Program-made: the position numbers and the translations under genes
The notes under the pieces: generated by a model
What the model was told of the DNA's origin: nothing
What the model saw: the letters and a program-made list of their open reading frames with translations, nothing else
The model's database searches: none
In this document: positions 40,276 through 48,798 of the stretch, piece after piece
Layout: each line of letters starts with the position of its first letter
Numbering within the stretch: the stretch's first letter is position 1
Assembly (NCBI GenBank): GCA_002551355.1
Contig: NTHE01000020.1
Coordinates: forward strand, 5,663 to 69,662
Direction: 5' to 3'
Source: Streptomyces sp. man185
GTDB lineage: Bacteria > Actinomycetota > Actinomycetes > Streptomycetales > Streptomycetaceae
DNA: 64,000 nucleotides

Positions 40276-41574
40276 ATGTCGACGCGCAACACGGTGAAAC
40301 CGTCGGCCGCACGGCGGGGGGTGACCACCGCGGAGCGTTCCGCGGCACCTGACATCGCGCGGGGTTTCATGCTGCTCCTCATCGCCCTGGCCCACGCGCC
40401 CATGTACGTGACCACGAGCGACCCGGGCGTGGTTACGCACCCGACGGGGGGCGACGCGCTCGACCGCACGATCACCTTCCTCAGCCTGGACCTCGTCGAC
40501 AACCGGGCCTACCCGATGTTCGCCGCCCTGTTCGGTTACGGCATGGCGATGCTGGTCATGCGCCAGCGGGCGGCCGGCACCACGGCGGCCGCGGCGTCCC
40601 GACTGCTGCGCCGGCGCGGGGTGTTCCTCTTCCTGTTCGGCTTCGTGCACTTCGTGCTGATCTTCCCGGCCGACATCCTCGCGCCCTACGGCGTCGCGGC
40701 GCTGGCCCTCGGGTGGCTCCTCACCCGGAGCCACCGGGCGCTGAACAAGGGCGTGGTGATCAGCGCCGTCGCGGCCACCGTGCTGACGGCCCTGTTCTCG
40801 GTGGCGATCGCCGTCGAGGGGGGCGGGAGCGGCGAGGAGATCCGCGGGACGGTCTGGGCCCACGACTACGGTTCCGCGGTGGTCGAGCGGCTGGGGCAGG
40901 CGCCGTTCGCCTCGTTGCACATTCTGCTTGCATGGCCGATTCCCACCGCCATCCTGGTCGGCGCGGTGGCCGCGCGCAGGCGCTACCTCGACGACCCGGC
41001 CCGGCATCGCGCCCTGCTGGGACGTGTGGTCCTGATCGGCGGGTCGGTCTCGGTGCTGGGCGGCGTGCCGCTGGCGCTCATCGGCGCGGGTGCCTGGAAG
41101 GCGGGCGACCTCGCCGAGGGCGCGGTGACCGCGCTGCACGTGATCACCGGATTCGCCGGCGGACTGGCCTACGCGGCCGCGTTCGGGCTGTTCGCCGCCC
41201 GGCTTCAGGGCCGGGGCCGGACGCCGGGGCCCGTGGCAGGCGCCCTGGCGGCGGTCGGGAGGCGCTCGCTGACGTGCTACCTGCTGCAGTCCGCGCTGCT
41301 CGCGCTGGTCCTCGCCCGTGTCGCCTTCGGCGTCGGGGACCGTATCGAGGCCACCGGGGCGGCCGTCGTCGGCGTCTGCGTCTGGCTCACGGTGCTCGCC
41401 GTGGCGGTCGCGCTGGAACGGGCCGGGCTGCGCGGACCATTGGACGCGCTGATGCGCCGTCTCGTCTACGGCAGGCCCACCGACCGGGCGGCCGAACCGC
41501 CGCCGTCGGACCCGGCCCTTCCCGGGGCGCGGCCGGCGGGGAAGCGGGAGTCGACGACGGGGGCCGAGTCGTGA
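40276..41574 (+). CDS. DUF418-type multipass membrane protein
   Basis: 432 residues from ATG 40276, with GGAGG upstream. Eight or so hydrophobic segments: DIARGFMLLLIALAHAP at the start, RAYPMFAALFGYGMAML, RRGVFLFLFGFVHFVLIFP, and C-terminal RRSLTCYLLQSALLALVL. These match the DUF418/YeiB-like (acyltransferase-3-fold) family with an unknown function. Its stop overlaps the thymidylyltransferase GTG, so it belongs to the sugar operon. A role in export or acylation of the sugar or product is only a guess. Confidence 0.85.
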   Translation: MSTRNTVKPSAARRGVTTAERSAAPDIARGFMLLLIALAHAPMYVTTSDPGVVTHPTGGDALDRTITFLSLDLVDNRAYPMFAALFGYGMAMLVMRQRAAGTTAAAASRLLRRRGVFLFLFGFVHFVLIFPADILAPYGVAALALGWLLTRSHRALNKGVVISAVAATVLTALFSVAIAVEGGGSGEEIRGTVWAHDYGSAVVERLGQAPFASLHILLAWPIPTAILVGAVAARRRYLDDPARHRALLGRVVLIGGSVSVLGGVPLALIGAGAWKAGDLAEGAVTALHVITGFAGGLAYAAAFGLFAARLQGRGRTPGPVAGALAAVGRRSLTCYLLQSALLALVLARVAFGVGDRIEATGAAVVGVCVWLTVLAVAVALERAGLRGPLDALMRRLVYGRPTDRAAEPPPSDPALPGARPAGKRESTTGAES

Positions 41575-42641
41575 AGGCGCTCGTCCTGGCCGGCGGCACC
41601 GGAGCCAGGCTGCGACCCTTCAGCCACACGATGCCCAAGCAGCTCATCCCCATCGCCAACAAGCCGGTGCTTGTCCACATCCTGGAGGACATCCGCGCGC
41701 AGGGGATCACCGAGGTGGGCATCGTGGTGGGGGGCTACGCCGACGACATCGGGGAGAAGCTCGGGGACGGGGCCGCGCTCGGTGTGCGGATCACCTATCT
41801 CCACCAGGACGCCCCCCGGGGCCTGGCCCACTGCGTGGTGATCGCCCGGGAGTTCCTGGGGGACGCGGACTTCGTGATGTACCTCGGCGACAACATGCTG
41901 CCGCTGGGCATCGCGGGGGTCGTGGACGACTTCCGCGCCGGTGGGGCGCGGGCCCAGCTCGCGGTCCAGCGGGTGACCGACCCCCGCGCCTTCGGCGTGG
42001 CAGAGCTGGACGAGGGGCGGCGTGTGAACCGGGTGGTGGAGAAGCCCGTCCACCCGGTGAGCGATCTGGCGCTCATCGGCGTCTACGTCTTCTCCCCCCA
42101 GGTGCACGAGGCGGTCGTGGCCATCGCGCCGAGCGCCCGCGGCGAGCTGGAGATCACCGACGCCGTCCAGTGGCTGATCGACCGGGGTCACGAGGTCCGG
42201 GCCTCCCGCTACGAGGGCTACTGGCGGGACATGGGCACGGTCGACGACATGCTGGAGTGCAACCGCGAGCTGCTGCGTTCCCTCACCACCTCGGTCGCGG
42301 GCCGGATCGACGCGGCCAGCCTGGTCGTGGGCGCGGTGGAGATCGGTGCGGGCAGCAGCGTGACGAACTCGCGCATCACCGGCCCGGTGAGCATCGGCCG
42401 GGGTGTCGTCATCAAGGACAGCGTCGTGGGCCCGGACACCACGATCGGTGACGGCTGCGTGCTGAGCGGAGCCGGCGTGTCCTACTCGATCGTCCTTGAA
42501 GCCGCGTCGATCAGCGACGTCGAAGGCCTGCACGGCTCCGTCATCGGCAGGGCCGCCCAGGTGGCCTCTGCCGACGGCGGCGGACGACGGCACCGGCTGA
42601 TGGTCGGGGATCACGCGAGCGTGCACATGCTGATGACCTGA
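41571..42641 (+). CDS. rmlA: Glucose-1-phosphate thymidylyltransferase, long form
   Basis: 356 residues from GTG 41571 (GTGA overlap). Nucleotidyltransferase motif LAGGTGARLRPFSHTMPKQL, metal/sugar-binding YLGDNM and EKP; the C-terminal third (VGAVEIGAGSSVTNSRITGP and following) forms a left-handed beta-helix of the kind seen in the StrD/DnmL long form. It joins dTTP and glucose-1-phosphate to TDP-glucose, the first step of the sugar pathway. The next gene, which should be the 4,6-dehydratase, is only a remnant. Confidence 0.94.
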   Translation: MKALVLAGGTGARLRPFSHTMPKQLIPIANKPVLVHILEDIRAQGITEVGIVVGGYADDIGEKLGDGAALGVRITYLHQDAPRGLAHCVVIAREFLGDADFVMYLGDNMLPLGIAGVVDDFRAGGARAQLAVQRVTDPRAFGVAELDEGRRVNRVVEKPVHPVSDLALIGVYVFSPQVHEAVVAIAPSARGELEITDAVQWLIDRGHEVRASRYEGYWRDMGTVDDMLECNRELLRSLTTSVAGRIDAASLVVGAVEIGAGSSVTNSRITGPVSIGRGVVIKDSVVGPDTTIGDGCVLSGAGVSYSIVLEAASISDVEGLHGSVIGRAAQVASADGGGRRHRLMVGDHASVHMLMT

Positions 42642-42654
42642 TGAGGCGGACCGA

Positions 42655-42926
42655 ATGAGAATGACGGGCGGGGCCGGCTTCATCGGATCGTGCTGCGTGC
42701 GGGCCGTGCCGGAAGGGGAGTACCCCGCTACGAGGATGCCCAGGTCACCGTTCCGGACCTGCCGGACCTGAATGCCTACGCGGCCAACCGGGCGAATCTG
42801 CCCGCAGAGCACCCACTGCACAGCCACGGGCTGAGCGTCTCCGGTGAGCCCCTGCTCCATCAACGACGGGCCCTACCAGCATGTGGAGACTCGCGGTTGC
42901 CGAGCGCCTCCTTCGGACCACCCTGA
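42655..42926 (+). pseudogene. rmlB: Decayed dTDP-glucose 4,6-dehydratase remnant
   Basis: ATG 42655 starts MRMTGGAGFIGS, the NAD-binding start of RmlB enzymes, but that frame stops after 38 codons. Homology then continues in another frame (RYEDAQVTV, then NRANLPAEHP, both typical of RmlB residues 25-55). In the first frame again comes INDGPYQH, resembling the NNYGPYQ of RmlB near residue 185. About 130 residues between these two parts and the whole C-terminal 140 are gone. The gene has frameshifts, an internal deletion and no intact active site, so it cannot supply the 4,6-dehydratase step. Confidence 0.8.
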
Positions 42927-42965
42927 CCGGTGGGTGAGCGCCGACCGGTCCTGGCCACGCCGGTC

Positions 42966-42988
42966 TGAGCAACACGGGAGATGACGCC
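42966..42988 (+). promoter_or_regulatory. TGAGCAA element, copy D
   Basis: TGAGCAACACGGGAGATGAC, 40 nt past the dehydratase remnant and 466 nt before the halogenase start, so its spacing to a gene differs from the other copies. Confidence 0.45.
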
Positions 42989-43290
42989 GGCGGTGGTGAC
43001 GGCCCACACTTGTGAGGACGGAGCAAATTCCGGGAAGGAAATAAATGTGATTCCGGACGAGACGGTCACTCCGGTGAACAGCCTTGAGTGAACGTTGAAT
43101 CAAGTTGGTCCGGCGCATCGTTCCCCTGGTCTGCTTTCCGCCAGTGGCTGAATTTCGGGTATGAATTCCGGATGCTCGCCCAGCCCTTCCATGTCCAAGA
43201 GTGCCCAGGTGGGGAGGGTTCCAGAGCTCCTGCCGGGCAGGACGGAGGGCGGTGAGTCATGCCGCTCTTCTTCCCGTCGGCGGGCCGGAG

Positions 43291-43337
43291 CTTCTGGATC
43301 CGCTCTCTGAATAGGGCATACAGAAATACTCCAGAAG
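43291..43337. promoter_or_regulatory. 8-bp inverted repeat upstream of the halogenase operon
   Basis: CTTCTGGA (43291-43298) and TCCAGAAG (43330-43337), perfect, 31-nt spacer, about 95-140 nt before the start. Candidate operator for the halogenase-antiporter-LAL operon. Confidence 0.35.
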
Positions 43338-43431
43338 ACCTTCATGGTCCGGACGTCACACTCTGATGAATGCCGATGCGCACCCCGCGCGAAGCGGTGC
43401 AGCGCTCGTTGATGCAAGGAGAGGATCTTTA

Positions 43432-44709
43432 ATGTCGTCCACTCTCTTCGGGGTACCTGAAGAATTCGACGTCATCGTCATCGGTGGCGGGCCGGCCGGC
43501 TCCACGACCGCAGGGCTGCTCGCGAAGCGCGGACACCGCGTCCTCGTGCTCGACCGTGACCGGTTCCCCCGCTACCACGTCGGAGAGTCACTCATCCCCG
43601 CCTTCATGCGGCCCATGCAGGAGCTCGGTCTGACCGAGCGGATGGACGCCCGCGGCTTCGAGCGCAAGTACGGCGGCACGCTCGTGTGGGGCAACGCGCA
43701 GGTGCCGTGGAACTTCTCGTTCATCGAGGGGACCGCCCACGAGTACGCGTATCACACCCGGCGCGCCGACATGGACTCCCTGATCCTGGACCGGGCCCGC
43801 GAACTCGGCGCGTTCATCATCGAAGAGGCCACCGTCAAGGAGCCCATCGAGACCGACGGACGCGTCACCGGGGTCCGCTACACCCTGCGGGGCGCGGAGG
43901 GCGTGAAGGAGGCGCGGGCCAAGCTGGTCATCGACGCGTCCGGCCAGTCCCGTCTGCTCAGCCGCAAGTACGCGGACGTCACGTGGCACGAGGAGCTGCG
44001 CAACGTCGCGGTCTGGACGTACTTCGACAACTGCGAGCGGCTTCCCGGCGACGAGTACACCAACATCCTCATCGAGGGACTCGACGAGGGCTGGTTCTGG
44101 GCGATCCCGATCGACAAGGGCACCATCAGCGTCGGCTACGTGACCCGGTCGGAGGAGGCCAACAAGGAAGGCCGTTCCCTCCAGGACCTGTTCTGGGGTG
44201 AGGTGGACAAGTCCACCAAGCTCAAGAAGATGCTCGCGAGCTCCAACCAGGCCGCCGGCTGGCGCACCGCCCGCGACTGGTCGTACACCAGCCAGAGCTT
44301 CAGCGGCAACGGCTGGGTGTGCGTCGGCGACTCCGCCGCCTTCGTCGACCCGCTCTTCTCCACCGGTGTCGCGCTGGCGACGTTGGCGGGCAGCACCCTG
44401 GCGCGGATCGTCGACGAGATCATCAAGCACCCGGAGATCGAGGAGCAGGCCCTCAAACGCTACGTCACCGCGTACCGCGCGTTCTTCGACGAGATCCGGA
44501 CCTTCGTCGAGCGGTTCTACGACCGCTCGAAGTACAAGGAGTTCTACCACAGCCTCGCCACGGAGATGGTGGACCCGGACCGCGAGCGCACGCCGTCGGC
44601 CAACTTCGTGCAGCTGATATCCGGGCTGAGCGGGAAGCACCCGATGCTCACTCTCACGCTCGACGACCTCATAACCCAGAGCAACGAGCCTGCCGCCGAG
44701 AAGAGTTGA
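43432..44709 (+). CDS. Flavin-dependent halogenase
   Basis: 425 residues from ATG 43432 with AAGGAGAGG 6 nt upstream. FAD motif GGGPAGSTTAGLL, GESLIP, the halogenase signature WFWAIP (WxWxIP) near residue 222, and FVDPLFSTG (FxDPxxSxG). The length and motifs fit the PKS/NRPS-associated branch (CndH-like) rather than free-tryptophan halogenases. It needs FADH2 from a separate flavin reductase, not seen here. It probably chlorinates an electron-rich ring or activated carbon on a carrier-bound or released intermediate. First gene of a four-gene operon. Confidence 0.88.
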   Translation: MSSTLFGVPEEFDVIVIGGGPAGSTTAGLLAKRGHRVLVLDRDRFPRYHVGESLIPAFMRPMQELGLTERMDARGFERKYGGTLVWGNAQVPWNFSFIEGTAHEYAYHTRRADMDSLILDRARELGAFIIEEATVKEPIETDGRVTGVRYTLRGAEGVKEARAKLVIDASGQSRLLSRKYADVTWHEELRNVAVWTYFDNCERLPGDEYTNILIEGLDEGWFWAIPIDKGTISVGYVTRSEEANKEGRSLQDLFWGEVDKSTKLKKMLASSNQAAGWRTARDWSYTSQSFSGNGWVCVGDSAAFVDPLFSTGVALATLAGSTLARIVDEIIKHPEIEEQALKRYVTAYRAFFDEIRTFVERFYDRSKYKEFYHSLATEMVDPDRERTPSANFVQLISGLSGKHPMLTLTLDDLITQSNEPAAEKS

Positions 44710-44749
44710 CCTTTCCCTCCAGGAGAAGGAAGAGCGGAAAGCCTCCCCC

Positions 44750-46009
44750 ATGAGCAGTCACCAGGTGCAACTCCTCTTCATCGATCTCGGGCTGATCCTC
44801 TTTCTGGCTCGAGGTCTCGGCCATCTCGCGGCTCGCGTCAACCAGCCGGCCGTGGTCGGCGAGATCGTCGCGGGTGTACTTCTGGGACCCACGCTCTTCA
44901 ACGGGGCGATCTCCGAGCTGCTGTTTCCCGACGACATCCGCCCGCTGCTCACGGGCATGGCGGATGTCGGCGTCGCCCTCTTCATGTTCGCCGTGGGTCT
45001 GGAACTGGAGGGCTCCACCCTGCGGGGCAGGAGCCGGGTCACGGGCGGCGCGATCTTCGGGTCCACCGTCGCGCCGTTCCTGCTGGGCATCGGGCTCGCC
45101 GCCTACCTGCTGCGCACCCACGAGACCACCAACACCGCCGCGTTCGTGGTGTTCATCGGGCTCTCGGTCTCGGTGACGGCGTTCCCCGTGCTGGCCAGGA
45201 TTCTCACCGAACGGGGCATCAGCAAGACCGCGGTCGGCGGGATCGCCCTCGCCACGGCGGCATCCGTGGACGTCGTCGCCTGGAGCGCCCTCGCGGGGAT
45301 CCAGGCGACGGTGGGCGGCGGCGGCGAACACTGGCGGGCGATGCTCGCCCTCCCCTACATCGTCGCGATGATGTACGTCGTGCGGCCGGTGCTGCGCGCC
45401 GTGTTCGTCAAGGACGGGAAGGCGGTCGCCTTCGCTCCGTGGCACCTCGCCCTGGTCTTCATCGGCGTCATGGTGTCGGGGGCGGCGACCGAGGCGATGG
45501 GCATGCACTTCATCTTCGGCGCCTTCCTGTTCGGCACGATCATGCCCCGGGAGAAGACCCTGGCCCTGCGGGCCGAGATCCACGACCGCACGGCACAGGT
45601 CACCTCCCTGCTGCTGCCCGTCTACTTCGTGGTGGCCGGCCTCAAGGTGGACCTAGGCTCCTTGCGCAGCGGCGACTTCGTCGAACTGGGCGTGATCCTG
45701 CTCGTCGCCATCGCCGGCAAGTTCGGCGGGACCTATCTCGGCGCCCGCAGCCAGGGACTGCCCGCGCGGCCGTCCACGGCTCTCGGAGTGCTGATGAACA
45801 CCCGGGGCCTGACCGAACTGGTCATCCTCGGAGTCGGACTCCAACTGGGCCTGCTCGACACCGGGCTGTACTCCCTGATGGTCGTGATGGCCGTGGTCAC
45901 CACGGCCATGACCGGCCCGCTGCTGTCGCTCGTCTATCGCAAACCCGTGGAGGTCCCCCGGGCTCCGGATTCCTCGAAGCCGGAACTCATGACCTCTTCT
46001 TCGGCGTAG
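44750..46009 (+). CDS. CPA2-family cation/proton antiporter
   Basis: 419 residues with about 12 membrane segments, from ATG 44750. KefB/NapA-like: NQPAVVGEIVAGVLLGP at helix 2, a LFMFAVGLELE stretch, and TAASVDVVAWSALA with the membrane Asp of the ion-exchange site. Such antiporters occur inside antibiotic clusters, where export or pH homeostasis is assumed, but a role here is only inferred. 40 nt after the halogenase and 17 nt before the LAL regulator. Confidence 0.9.
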   Translation: MSSHQVQLLFIDLGLILFLARGLGHLAARVNQPAVVGEIVAGVLLGPTLFNGAISELLFPDDIRPLLTGMADVGVALFMFAVGLELEGSTLRGRSRVTGGAIFGSTVAPFLLGIGLAAYLLRTHETTNTAAFVVFIGLSVSVTAFPVLARILTERGISKTAVGGIALATAASVDVVAWSALAGIQATVGGGGEHWRAMLALPYIVAMMYVVRPVLRAVFVKDGKAVAFAPWHLALVFIGVMVSGAATEAMGMHFIFGAFLFGTIMPREKTLALRAEIHDRTAQVTSLLLPVYFVVAGLKVDLGSLRSGDFVELGVILLVAIAGKFGGTYLGARSQGLPARPSTALGVLMNTRGLTELVILGVGLQLGLLDTGLYSLMVVMAVVTTAMTGPLLSLVYRKPVEVPRAPDSSKPELMTSSSA

Positions 46010-46026
46010 GAAGGGGAGGAAAGATC

Positions 46027-48768
46027 ATGCGGCTGGTCGGACTCGACCGCGAACTGTCCGAACTCACCGAGCTGCTCCACACCTGCGTCGACGGCGGGGG
46101 CGGCGGCGCGGCGGTGATCGGCGGTGCGATGGGTTGCGGCAAGACGGAACTGCTCACCGCGCTGAAGACCGAGGCGGCCGCCCGGGGCTTCCTGGTCCTG
46201 GACGCGGTGGGTTCGTGGCCGGAGCGCCGGTCGCCGGGCAGCGTGCTGCGCCAGCTGCTCCGGACGGCCGGAGCTCCGCCGGGAGCCGGCGTACTCCTCG
46301 ACAGCCTCCACGGTGCGTGCGAAGCGGTCGCGGACGAGACGGTCGACCTGCCGCGCACGCTCGACGCCGCAACCACCGACCTCCTGCACCAGCTGTGCGC
46401 CGAGGTGGTCCGAGCGGCGGAGGACGTCCCCGTCCTGCTGTGCGTGGACGACGTCCAGTTCACCGACCCCCTCTCGCTGCACTGGCTGCTCCATCTGATC
46501 CGCCGGCTGCGGCAGACCCGTGTGGTGCTCGCGCTCACCGAATGCCCGCTGTCTCGCCCCGCCCATCCACAGCTGCACGCGGAACTTCTGCGCCAGCCCA
46601 ACTACCGCGGCCTGACGCTGGGCAAGCTCTCCCCGGACGGGGTCACGGCCCTGCTCGCGGCACACCGGGGCGCTGCCCCGGACCCGGCCTTCGCCGCGCG
46701 GTGCCACCGGGTCAGCGGGGGAAACCCGCTGCTGGTCCGTGCCCTGCTGGAGGACTCCCGCTACATCTCCGACCCGGCCGCGGTGGTGGTCGGGGACGCC
46801 TACGGCGACACCCTTCTGAGCTGTCTGCACCGCGGACGGCCTGCCCTGCTGCGCCTCACCCGGGCGCTTGCCGCACTCGACGGCGACATCCACGCCCCGG
46901 TCCATCTCGCGCGCCTCAGCGGCCTGGAGCCGGCCGTCGTCGTCCGGGGCGCCCGCGCGCTGGAATCCGCCGGGCTCCTCGACGGGATCCGGCTGCGGCA
47001 CCCAGTGGCCGCGCAGGCCGTGCTGGAGGGCCTCAGCACCGCGGAGCGCGGTGCGCTGCACCGCGAGGCGGCCCTGATGTGCTACGAGGAAGGCGTCGCC
47101 GCCACCCGTACCGCCCGCCACCTCCGCAACTGCACCGGTGAGGACAGATCGCTGCCCTGGGCGGTGCCGCTGCTGCGCGAGGCGGCGGAGCGCCATCTGA
47201 ACGGCAACCGGGTCGCGGAGGCCCACTCCTGTCTGGAGGCCGCCCTGCGCTTCGGGGGCGACGACCGCGAACGGGTCGCGCTGCGCGCCCTGCTGGCCTC
47301 CACCTCCTGGATGCTCAACCCGTCGATCAGCACGCCCCATCTCGGGGAGCTCGCGATCGCGCTCAGCGACGGGCGGCTGCCCGCCCGGCACACGCTGATG
47401 CTGGCCAAGTACTTGTTGTGGCACGGCCGTTTCGACGAGGCGGTGCGGGCCGTCGCGCAGATGGACGACCGCGACGAGCGGACCGACCCCGGGTACGCCG
47501 CCGAGGTCCGTGCCACCTGGGAACTGCTCTCCGTCACCTATCCGGTGGTGCTGGCCCCGGCCCGAGGCGAGCCCGTGCACGACGACCCGCGCTCTCTGAG
47601 CGCCATGGCGTTGTCGCGCGTGCTCGCCCAGGGGCCCGACGAGAGCGCCGTGGCCGACGCGGAGACCGCGCTGCGTGCCATGCGGCTCGGCAAGCACACC
47701 CAGGAGTGGTTGATGTGCGCGGTGGCCGCGCTGTCGTTCGGCGACCGGCCGGACAGCGCCGCCCGTTGGTGCGACCACTGGCTGGATGAGGCGAGAGCGC
47801 GCAAAGTGCCTCTGTGGGCAGCCGAGTTCGCCTCCCTCCGAGCTGGCATCGCCCTGCGGCTGGGGGACCTGACCCGCGCCCGGTCACTCGCCGAGACCGC
47901 GCTCGCCCAGGTGCCCGCGGACAGTTGGGGCGTCTGCATCGGCGGCCCGCTCGCCAACCTGATCCAGGCGGCGACCGACACCCGCGACTTCGCCGCGGCC
48001 GCCGAGTACGCGGCGCAGCCGGTGCCCGACGGCATGTTCTCCAGCCGGTTCGGCCTCTCCTACCTGCACGCCAGAGGCTGCTTCCACCTGGAGACCGGAC
48101 GCCCGTACGCGGCACTCGACGACTTCACGCGCTGCGGTGAGCTGATGACGCGCTGGGGGTTCGACCAGCCGACCCTGCTCCCGTGGCGCAGCAGCGCGGC
48201 CCGCGCCCATCTCGCCCTCTCGGACGTCCGGGCGGCCCGGGCGCTCGCGGACGAACAGGCCCGGCTCGTGGGCGAAGGGCCCTCCCGGGCGCGCGGAATC
48301 ACCCTGCGGGTGTGCGCCGCCACCCGTGAACCCGACGACCGGGCCGCTCTGTTGGAGGAGGCGGTGGCGAACCTCCGCGCCTGCGGTGACCGGTTCCAGC
48401 TGTCCGGCGCCCTGGGCGACCTGGGCCGCGCGTACGCCGACGCCAAGGACGGCTCCCGGGCCCGGGCCGCGCGGGAGGAGTCCCAGCGCCTGGAGCGTGC
48501 GTGCGGCGCCGGGTCGCCCGCCCCGGGCGCCGGGGCCTGGAGCCCCGTGACCGCGCGGGACGAGACGGCGCTCGGCCGGCTGAGCGGAGCGGAACGACGG
48601 GTCGTCGCCCTCGCCGCGCACGGCCGGACCAACAGGGAGATCGCCGACACCCTCACCGTCACGGTGAGCACGGTCGAACAGCACCTCACGAAGGCCTTCC
48701 GGAAACTCGGCATCCGGACCCGCAAGGAACTGCCGATGAAGTACGCCCCGGAAGCGGCAGCGAGATGA
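46027..48768 (+). CDS. LAL-type (large ATP-binding LuxR) transcriptional activator
   Basis: 913 residues from ATG 46027 with GGGGAGGAAAG upstream. Walker A is GGAMGCGKTELL (about 31-42) and Walker B VLLCVDDVQFTD (about 138-149); a long helical middle follows, and the C-terminus has a LuxR helix-turn-helix (LSGAERRVVALAAHGRTNRE, then IADTLTVTVSTVEQHL). LAL proteins are typical pathway-specific activators of large PKS clusters (PikD type). Co-transcribed with halogenase and antiporter. Confidence 0.93.
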   Translation: MRLVGLDRELSELTELLHTCVDGGGGGAAVIGGAMGCGKTELLTALKTEAAARGFLVLDAVGSWPERRSPGSVLRQLLRTAGAPPGAGVLLDSLHGACEAVADETVDLPRTLDAATTDLLHQLCAEVVRAAEDVPVLLCVDDVQFTDPLSLHWLLHLIRRLRQTRVVLALTECPLSRPAHPQLHAELLRQPNYRGLTLGKLSPDGVTALLAAHRGAAPDPAFAARCHRVSGGNPLLVRALLEDSRYISDPAAVVVGDAYGDTLLSCLHRGRPALLRLTRALAALDGDIHAPVHLARLSGLEPAVVVRGARALESAGLLDGIRLRHPVAAQAVLEGLSTAERGALHREAALMCYEEGVAATRTARHLRNCTGEDRSLPWAVPLLREAAERHLNGNRVAEAHSCLEAALRFGGDDRERVALRALLASTSWMLNPSISTPHLGELAIALSDGRLPARHTLMLAKYLLWHGRFDEAVRAVAQMDDRDERTDPGYAAEVRATWELLSVTYPVVLAPARGEPVHDDPRSLSAMALSRVLAQGPDESAVADAETALRAMRLGKHTQEWLMCAVAALSFGDRPDSAARWCDHWLDEARARKVPLWAAEFASLRAGIALRLGDLTRARSLAETALAQVPADSWGVCIGGPLANLIQAATDTRDFAAAAEYAAQPVPDGMFSSRFGLSYLHARGCFHLETGRPYAALDDFTRCGELMTRWGFDQPTLLPWRSSAARAHLALSDVRAARALADEQARLVGEGPSRARGITLRVCAATREPDDRAALLEEAVANLRACGDRFQLSGALGDLGRAYADAKDGSRARAAREESQRLERACGAGSPAPGAGAWSPVTARDETALGRLSGAERRVVALAAHGRTNREIADTLTVTVSTVEQHLTKAFRKLGIRTRKELPMKYAPEAAAR

Positions 48769-48798
48769 GCAGGCACCACGTACATCGACGAGAGACAG

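Larger units (their letters stand above)
42927..43431. other. Intergenic region, 505 bp
   Basis: Lies between the dehydratase remnant and the halogenase gene. It holds copy D of the TGAGCAA element (42966), an 8-bp inverted repeat (43291-43337), and the halogenase ribosome site. Base composition is lower in GC than the genes. No credible coding frame. Confidence 0.6.
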
